Below, in pieces: positions 59,091 through 64,000 of a stretch of DNA of 64,000 nucleotides. Every line of letters begins with the position of its first letter. Positions within the stretch are counted from its first letter, which is position 1. The stretch is from the NCBI GenBank assembly GCA_037133755.1, contig JBAXNN010000002.1, forward strand, positions 124,001 through 188,000, read 5' to 3'. This DNA comes from F1-60-MAGs149 sp037133755 (GTDB lineage Bacteria > Actinomycetota > Thermoleophilia > Gaiellales > F1-60-MAGs149). The notes beneath the pieces are model-generated. The model made no database searches and was not told where the DNA came from. It worked only from the letters and a program-made list of their open reading frames with translations. Made by a program: the position numbers and the translations under genes.

Positions 59091-60599
59091 ATGCGCGCCC
59101 GCATTGGCATTCATGGTCGACGGCTGGTTGCGGCGTGCCTGATCGCAGGCGCTGCCATGCTCGCCTTCGGCACCGCGGGTGCCGCTGCACAGACCGCTTC
59201 TCCGCGGCCCGTGGCACTCGGTAGCTTCTGGATCACGTATTACTGGTTTGCCCCGGAGAGCTGGTTCACAGCGAAGAAGATCGTCGCACCGGGTCTCAAG
59301 ACGGCGTACCGCGAGGACTTCCTCTACTCAGCACGTGGTGTCGCGATGCAGGGCACTGGCACAGGCGACGACAACGTGCAGTTGCACTGGCGCAGCGGCG
59401 CTGGCGCGTGGATCAACAATCTCGGCCAGCCCACGAAGACGGCGGCGAGCGGCTTCACCAACGGAGCGCCGTACTCGCGGCCCGGTGGCTGCGTGTGGTG
59501 GGCGATTGATCCAGCCACGGGCAATCCAAACGTGGCATCAACCGACAACCTCCGCCCGACGTTCGCCAACGATGACGGGACGTGGCAGAACCCGCCGGCT
59601 AACCCCGCCGCGTACAAGGTCGTCTGCAAGAAGGCCGCCGTGCTCGCAGGGCAGCCCGACGACCTCAACTACCGCGGCTACCCCGACCTGTTTGGCGTCG
59701 GGATCGGCACGGCCGTCACGCCGTGGCGCTCGATCGCGACCGATCTGTCGGTGATCCCGCGTGGCACCACGATCTACATCGATGCGCTCAAGAACACGCC
59801 GTCGAAGGGGTGCTTCTCGGCAGACGACACCGGCGGCGCGATCATCGGCAACCACATCGACGTGCTGATTCCCCCGGACAAGACGCTCAAGCTGCCGACG
59901 AAGGCCGATCTCGTTTCGGTGCCGAAGGGCGTTGACTGCCCGCCGCCGACGGCGCTCGCGCCCGGACCGTTGGGGAACCTCAACGTCTCGTATCTGATCC
60001 CGGCCGCTGAGAAGCTCTCGTACGGCGCGAAGACGCCTGCGCCCGGCCTGCGGTACCAAAGCCTCAACGAGGACTTCCTCTACGGCACCGACGGTGTCGT
60101 GGCTCGTTCGATTGGTGTCACCAAGAAGAACAAGACCATCCTCGCGCTGGGTGGCGGTTGGTGGGTCAACGCCCGCGGGCAGCGCACAAAGCAACTGACC
60201 GACGGCAATTGGTCGAAGGGCGCGCCCGTCTGGCGCGACGGCGGCTGGCGCACCAAGCGCGGCCGCCCGACGTACAAGAAGCCCGACGGCACGTGGTCGG
60301 CCGGCAAGGGCGTGCGCTTTCTCAAGTACCGCGATCGCTTCGGCTACGCGAAGAAGGGGCAGTACATACCCTGGAAGACGGTTGTCTCGACCAAGGACAC
60401 CGCACCGCTTGGCACGCTGCTCCAGCTCGACTCGATTCCGAGCGCCACGTGCATGATCGTCAACCAGCTGCAGCCGCTGTTGCCGAAGTCGACCATCCAG
60501 GTGATGGTCCCCGCCGGAACCGATCCGTCGACACTGCCGACACTTGCTCCCGCAACGGTGCTCGCCGCCGTCGCCGGCACCGCCACCGGCTGCCCGTAG
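59091..60599 (+). CDS. Secreted 3D-domain protein with internal duplication
   Basis: A 502-aa exported protein; signal LVAACLIAGAAMLAFGTAGA. Two related halves follow. Each begins with LGSFWITYYWF / LGNLNVSYLIP and EDFLYSARGVAMQG / EDFLYGTDGVVARS. The first half ends in a 3D domain (TPWRSIATDLSVIPRGTTIY, then CFSADDTGGAIIGNHIDV) with the conserved aspartates of MltA/YuiC-type double-psi barrels, which act on peptidoglycan. The second half has the matching IPWKTVVSTKDTAPLGTLL but lacks the DDTGG..G..ID element, so it is probably non-catalytic. A cell-wall role is likely. Confidence 0.8.
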   Translation: MRARIGIHGRRLVAACLIAGAAMLAFGTAGAAAQTASPRPVALGSFWITYYWFAPESWFTAKKIVAPGLKTAYREDFLYSARGVAMQGTGTGDDNVQLHWRSGAGAWINNLGQPTKTAASGFTNGAPYSRPGGCVWWAIDPATGNPNVASTDNLRPTFANDDGTWQNPPANPAAYKVVCKKAAVLAGQPDDLNYRGYPDLFGVGIGTAVTPWRSIATDLSVIPRGTTIYIDALKNTPSKGCFSADDTGGAIIGNHIDVLIPPDKTLKLPTKADLVSVPKGVDCPPPTALAPGPLGNLNVSYLIPAAEKLSYGAKTPAPGLRYQSLNEDFLYGTDGVVARSIGVTKKNKTILALGGGWWVNARGQRTKQLTDGNWSKGAPVWRDGGWRTKRGRPTYKKPDGTWSAGKGVRFLKYRDRFGYAKKGQYIPWKTVVSTKDTAPLGTLLQLDSIPSATCMIVNQLQPLLPKSTIQVMVPAGTDPSTLPTLAPATVLAAVAGTATGCP

Positions 60600-60602
60600 G
60601 AC

Positions 60603-60665
60603 ATTCTGGGTCCGGCCCCAATTTGACCGCTTTCTGGTCAGTTTGGGTCCGGCCCCAAATTGACC
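60603..60665 (+). repeat. Two REP-like units left of the transposase
   Basis: Unit 1 (60603-60628) and unit 2 (60636-60665) share the core TGGGTCCGGCCCCA and are nearly palindromic. Unit 2 has 15-nt arms matching at 13 of 15. The first 22 bases of unit 2 recur exactly at 61496-61517 in direct orientation on the other side of the transposase gene. A further 119 bp to the gene start show nothing else. Confidence 0.8.
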
Positions 60666-60784
60666 AACCCGTGACGGTGATAGACCAACACCTGCGCAGC
60701 GCGACGGGTGCTGCGAGCGTTTCCGGCACTCCGTCGCGCGCTTCTGACACGCGCCCATGACGCCATGTTCGCTGTCATGTCGGC

Positions 60785-61489
60785 ATGTCTCGCCGACGGC
60801 GCATCGATCATGGGAACTGGCCATTGCACGTGATTGCGCGCGGCGTGGCTGAGGACGCCCTGTTCCCAGACGACGCTTCATGCTTGCTTTTCTGGGATGA
60901 GTTCGGCGTCCAAGCACGTGAGTTCGATGTCGCGATCGGTCATGTGTGCCTGATGCGCACCCATTACCACCTACTGGTGCGGGCGCATCCAGATGCACTC
61001 GCCGGTGCGCTTCACCGCACGCACAGCAAACTTGCGTGGCTGCGCAATCTCGAAGGGCGACGACGTGGGACGGTTTTCGGCCGGCGCTATCAAGTGATTC
61101 CCATCGACACCGCCAAGCACCTGCTCGCGGTTTCCCGATACATCCCAATGAATCCGGTCAAAGCAAGGCTGGTTGGCGACCCCAGTGATTGGAGATGGTC
61201 GACACACCGCTTCCTGGCGGGGCGAGAGGCGTCGCCTGAGTGGTTCGACGTGCGTACGGCGCTGCGCATGGTGGCCTTCTTCAGCAGTCGTAGCTACGAA
61301 CGATGGGTGTTAGCCGACACGCCTTTGGCGCTGCCGCCCATGAACGAGCGAGAGTTGTTGGATCATCGCGTCTGCTCGCTCGCGGAGTGGGGCATGTCAA
61401 ACGCCGACATTGCCGAGGTGCTTGACTTGAGTGAGCGGACTGTTCGGCGGCGGATCGCGCAGGCAGCGATCCGCAGACGCTCAGAATGA
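60785..61489 (+). CDS. REP-associated tyrosine transposase (Y1/HUH) with C-terminal HTH
   Basis: A 234-aa RAYT-type protein. The Y1 domain has NWPLHVIARGVAEDALFPDD, the HUH pair in MRTHYHLLVRAHPDAL, RRGTVFGRRYQVIPID and the helix with catalytic Tyr in LAVSRYIPMNPVKARLVGDP. A C-terminal helix-turn-helix (SNADIAEVLDLSERTVRRRI) is an addition to the core fold. It would nick and join single-stranded DNA at REP hairpins. All key residues are kept, so it may be active. REP-like units flank it on both sides. Confidence 0.88.
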   Translation: MSRRRRIDHGNWPLHVIARGVAEDALFPDDASCLLFWDEFGVQAREFDVAIGHVCLMRTHYHLLVRAHPDALAGALHRTHSKLAWLRNLEGRRRGTVFGRRYQVIPIDTAKHLLAVSRYIPMNPVKARLVGDPSDWRWSTHRFLAGREASPEWFDVRTALRMVAFFSSRSYERWVLADTPLALPPMNERELLDHRVCSLAEWGMSNADIAEVLDLSERTVRRRIAQAAIRRRSE

Positions 61490-61495
61490 CGAAGC

Positions 61496-61560
61496 GGTCA
61501 GTTTGGGTCCGGCCCCAGAATGGCCCGAATTCGGTCAATCTGGGGCCGGGCCCAGAATGG
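61496..61560 (+). repeat. Two REP-like units right of the transposase
   Basis: Unit 3 (61496-61525) begins with the 22 bases shared with unit 2. Unit 4 (61533-61560) reads TCTGGGGCCGGGCCCAGA at its centre (61539-61556), close to the perfect palindrome after ribH (3671-3688). The block starts 7 bp after the transposase stop and runs to the stop of the glycoside hydrolase gene, so it may also terminate both convergent messages. Confidence 0.8.
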
Positions 61561-62727
61561 CTACTTGATGGGGGAGCGCTTCAGCTTGGCCGCTGCCTGC
61601 GACCAGGCATTGAACGATGGCTTCTTGGCGCCGGACGACTTGCGCAGGCCCGTGGTGTACCAGTGGCCGTTGCGCGGGGGATCGTCCTTGATCAGGAACC
61701 ACGCGGCGCGCTCCACCTGCGGCAGCGACTTGAGCTTCGCGATCGACTGCCGCACGAACGTTGCCTGCTGCTTGTAGGTGGCAGCGCGCACGACACCGTG
61801 CGCCGGTGTCTGGAGGCCGTACTCGGTGATCCAGATCGGGTAGCGACGACCGAAGATGCCGTTGGCGACATTGATGAAGCTCTCGAAGTTGCCAACGCTG
61901 ATCGAGTACGGGTTGGTGCGGCTTTCGTTGGAGCCATCGCGGATCCCCAGCGCGGGCACGCGATTGTACGGATGCATCGAGAGGACATCGAACTTGGCCT
62001 TGGCCCGTGCAAGACCCTGCATGAACTGGACAGGGGAGAGGCTCGATGGGCCGCCCTGCTTGTACATGGCACCCGCGACGAAGGTGGGCTTGAACGGGAC
62101 GGCACGACCGACCTCGTAGCGGACGGCCTTCAGCAGCTGCGCATAGTTGCGCGGTGACACCGGCACACCGTGCTGCCACTGCGGGCGGAAGGCGAAGTAT
62201 GCGTTCGGCTCGTTCCACGTCTCGTAGGCAGTGACACGCGGCAGGGGCGAGGTAGCCCCAGGCGGGGTGTAGGTGCCCGAATAGCGCTTGGCGACGGCGT
62301 AGACGAAAGCGCGCCAGTCCTTCAGCTTCGGCATTTGCGTCGCGCGGGCCTTGGTGGAACCGGTGGAAGACGCCCACTTCGGCGTCTTCCAGAGGGTGAA
62401 CATCACGCGGTCCTGGAGCCCGTGAGCGGCGGCCTGCAGGACGAACTGGTCGGTCAGCGCCCAGAAGTACGCCGGATCGGCCGGATTGCGCGCGTTCCGC
62501 GGCTTGTTGACCGCGATTTGATCCCACTGCATATCCCAACGGGCAAAGCCGACGTGCAGCTTGACGGCGTCGTTCCAGTAGCCCGCCGAATCCGTCGAGG
62601 CGTAGGCGTTGTCGAGGAAGCCGACCTGCAGCGTGCTCTTGGCGGCGGCCGCGCTCGGAATAGCCAGCGCACCGACCAAGGCGGCGGTGGCGATGAGCGA
62701 GCGGATCGAAGGGTGACGGAGGGTCAT
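61561..62727 (-). CDS. Secreted glycoside hydrolase (GH5/GH39-like TIM barrel), copy 1
   Basis: A 388-aa exported enzyme; signal RSLIATAALVGALAIPSAAA. The chain is a single barrel: GFARWDMQWDQIAV, DRVMFTLWKTPKWAS, acid/base Glu in AYETWNEPNAYFAF, FDVLSMHPYN, and nucleophile Glu in PIWITEYGLQTP. The NEP and TE(Y/F)G motifs are those of clan GH-A retaining enzymes such as GH5, GH39 or GH51; the substrate is unknown. No carbohydrate-binding module is present. It is a tandem duplicate of the next gene, over most of its length. Confidence 0.85.
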   Translation of the reverse strand: MTLRHPSIRSLIATAALVGALAIPSAAAAKSTLQVGFLDNAYASTDSAGYWNDAVKLHVGFARWDMQWDQIAVNKPRNARNPADPAYFWALTDQFVLQAAAHGLQDRVMFTLWKTPKWASSTGSTKARATQMPKLKDWRAFVYAVAKRYSGTYTPPGATSPLPRVTAYETWNEPNAYFAFRPQWQHGVPVSPRNYAQLLKAVRYEVGRAVPFKPTFVAGAMYKQGGPSSLSPVQFMQGLARAKAKFDVLSMHPYNRVPALGIRDGSNESRTNPYSISVGNFESFINVANGIFGRRYPIWITEYGLQTPAHGVVRAATYKQQATFVRQSIAKLKSLPQVERAAWFLIKDDPPRNGHWYTTGLRKSSGAKKPSFNAWSQAAAKLKRSPIK

Positions 62728-62736
62728 GAAATGCGT

Positions 62737-62771
62737 CCGGCCCCCGACTGTCGGACGACAGCGGGGGCCGG
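62737..62771 (-). terminator. Strong hairpin between the tandem glycoside hydrolase genes
   Basis: A 10-bp stem (62737-62746 with 62762-62771), one bulged A, and a further 6-bp stem around a GA loop. It follows the upstream hydrolase stop (62786) on the reverse strand, so the two paralogs may be transcribed separately or with attenuation. No T-run is seen. Confidence 0.65.
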
Positions 62772-62785
62772 GAACGAACGGTGAG

Positions 62786-63952
62786 CTAGTGGATCGACGA
62801 CTTCTTGAGCTTGCCCGAAGCCGAGATCCAGGAGTTGAAGGACGGCTTGTGATCGCCGTTCGACTTCTCGAGGCCGGTCGTGTACCAGGCACCGGCCTTC
62901 GGCGCGTTGTCGCGCACCAGGAACCAGGCCATCCTCTCGACCTGCGGCAGCTGCTTGAAGCGGAGGATCGAGTCGTACGCGAACTGCGCCTGCTGCGCGA
63001 AGGAGACCGTGTACTGCGACTTGCCGGCCGCGGGCGTGGCCCAGCCGAACTCGGTCACCCAGATCGGGTACTTCTTGCGGAAGATCTGGTTGGAGAGCGA
63101 GATGAACGTGTCGAAGTTGCCGACGCCGATGAAGCGCGGATTCGTCTTGCTCTGGTCCTTGCCGTCGTTGAGACCGAGGCGCGGCGTGTTGTTGTACGGA
63201 TGCATCGACAGCACGTCGAACTTGGCACCGGCGGCCTTCATGCCCTTCATGAAGTCGATCGGGCTCGGATTGCCAGGGCTCCCCTGCTTGTAGAGCGCGC
63301 CGGCCACGAACGTGGGCTTGAAGTTGACGGCCTTGTTGACCTCGGACTTGAGGGCGTTGAGGAGCTTGACGTAGTTGGCCGGCGAGACGAACTTACCGTT
63401 CTTCTTCTGCGGCTGGAAGGCGAAGCTCGCGTTGGGCTCGTTCCACGTCTCCCACGCCGTGACGCGCGGGAGCGGGGTGGTGCTGCCCGGCGGGACGTAC
63501 GTGCCCGAGTAGCGCGTGGCACACGCAGCGACGAAGTTCTTCCAATCCGTCAGGCCCGGCATCTGCGTGGCCTTGGCCGACTTGGCCTTGGTCGCCCACG
63601 TCGGCGTCTTCCACAGCGTGAACATGACCTTGTCCTGCAGGCCGTGGGCCGCAGCGTTCAGCACGAACTGGTCGGTCTGCGCGAAGTGGTACGCCGGATC
63701 GGCGGGATTGCGCGGATTTGCCGGCTTGCTGACGGCCATCTCACCCCACTGCATATCCCAGCGCATGAACCCGACCTTGAGCGTGACCGCGTCCTGCCAG
63801 AACTCCGTGGGGTACGTCCCCGCGTAGTCGTTATCCAGGAAGCCCGCCTGCAGCTTGCTGTTGGCGCTCGCAAGCGCGGGAAGGACGAGCACCGCTGCAA
63901 GAGCGGCGATCGCGATTAGGAAACGTCGGGCGGATGCTCGGCGCAGGGCCAT
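62786..63952 (-). CDS. Secreted glycoside hydrolase (GH5/GH39-like TIM barrel), copy 2
   Basis: A 388-aa exported enzyme, the same length as copy 1. Signal FLIAIAALAAVLVLPALASA. Matching blocks are GFMRWDMQWGEMAV, DKVMFTLWKTPTWA, TAWETWNEPNASFAF with the acid/base Glu, FDVLSMHPYN, and PIWVTEFGWATP with the nucleophile Glu. The C-terminal AWFLVRDNAPKAGAWYTTGL block is the shared family end. The start at 63952 has AGAGGA upstream. A plant or microbial polysaccharide is the likely target, but specificity cannot be read. Confidence 0.85.
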   Translation of the reverse strand: MALRRASARRFLIAIAALAAVLVLPALASANSKLQAGFLDNDYAGTYPTEFWQDAVTLKVGFMRWDMQWGEMAVSKPANPRNPADPAYHFAQTDQFVLNAAAHGLQDKVMFTLWKTPTWATKAKSAKATQMPGLTDWKNFVAACATRYSGTYVPPGSTTPLPRVTAWETWNEPNASFAFQPQKKNGKFVSPANYVKLLNALKSEVNKAVNFKPTFVAGALYKQGSPGNPSPIDFMKGMKAAGAKFDVLSMHPYNNTPRLGLNDGKDQSKTNPRFIGVGNFDTFISLSNQIFRKKYPIWVTEFGWATPAAGKSQYTVSFAQQAQFAYDSILRFKQLPQVERMAWFLVRDNAPKAGAWYTTGLEKSNGDHKPSFNSWISASGKLKKSSIH

Positions 63953-64000
63953 AGAAGGTCCTCTCGAATCGGGAACAGGTCTCATCCTGCCACACGGCAC

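Overview
The window is 64 kb of high-GC, gene-dense bacterial chromosome. Three things point to an actinobacterium, most likely Thermoleophilia/Solirubrobacterales-like: strong G/C bias at third codon positions, F420-type LLM and actinobacterial hypothetical families, and many start codons preceded by TAnnnT at 6-8 bp with no Shine-Dalgarno (leaderless mRNAs). The lineage is an inference; no rRNA is present.

Regions. (1) 1-3.7 kb: a riboflavin operon, ribD-ribE-ribBA-ribH, behind the tail of a probable rpe, closed by a REP-like palindrome pair. (2) 3.7-7.1 kb: rpmB, an interrupted small membrane ORF, a two-gene methyl-transfer operon (YWRDIP 'virulence factor' protein plus stand-alone homocysteine methyltransferase), and three reverse-strand hypotheticals. 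(3) 7.2-30.5 kb: housekeeping. It runs recG, GST, rsmD-coaD, a coiled-coil protein, DUF177, rpmF, plsX, acpP, rnc, smc, ftsY, photolyase, CYTH, ffh, rpsP, khpA, rimM, trmD, rplS, lepB, a signal-peptidase pseudoenzyme, rnhB, yraN, comM, dprA, sodA. The order plsX-acpP-rnc-smc-ftsY and ffh-rpsP-KH-rimM-trmD-rplS-lepB-rnhB-yraN-comM-dprA is the classic one. (4) 30.6-32.8 kb: two tandem paralogous secreted proteins and a membrane protein.

(5) 32.9-46.9 kb: a composite genomic island. It starts inside tRNA-Trp(CCA). The 43 nt from the anticodon loop to one base past the tRNA 3' end recur at 44759 (43/43 identical) and 46868 (42/43), so two tandem segments of 11.8 kb and 2.1 kb appear bounded by att-like direct repeats. 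No integrase is visible. The larger segment is a carbohydrate/polyol module: a DeoR/GlpR-type repressor, and a reverse operon of pyruvate kinase, FGGY kinase, class II aldolase, a small tail-anchored protein, a short FAD oxidoreductase and a GlpA-like dehydrogenase with a BFD-type [2Fe-2S] tail. A divergent complete ABC sugar importer (Tat lipoprotein, two permeases, ATPase) faces it across an AT-rich, palindrome-rich control region. The smaller segment carries one large secreted beta-propeller/fibronectin-III protein.

(6) 46.9-64 kb: envelope and accessory genes. They include secreted proteins, an SGNH hydrolase, an F420-type oxidoreductase, an M1 peptidase, a MOSC protein, a nitroreductase, a sugar porter, pyrophosphatase, a lipase-like hydrolase and an internally duplicated 3D-domain protein. 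A REP-associated tyrosine transposase sits between direct REP repeats, and two tandem secreted glycoside hydrolases end the window. The most noteworthy items are the tRNA-Trp island with its compact redox/kinase/aldolase module, the catalytically dead SPase I paralog beside the active one, the RAYT with dispersed palindromes, and the pervasive leaderless-start signature.
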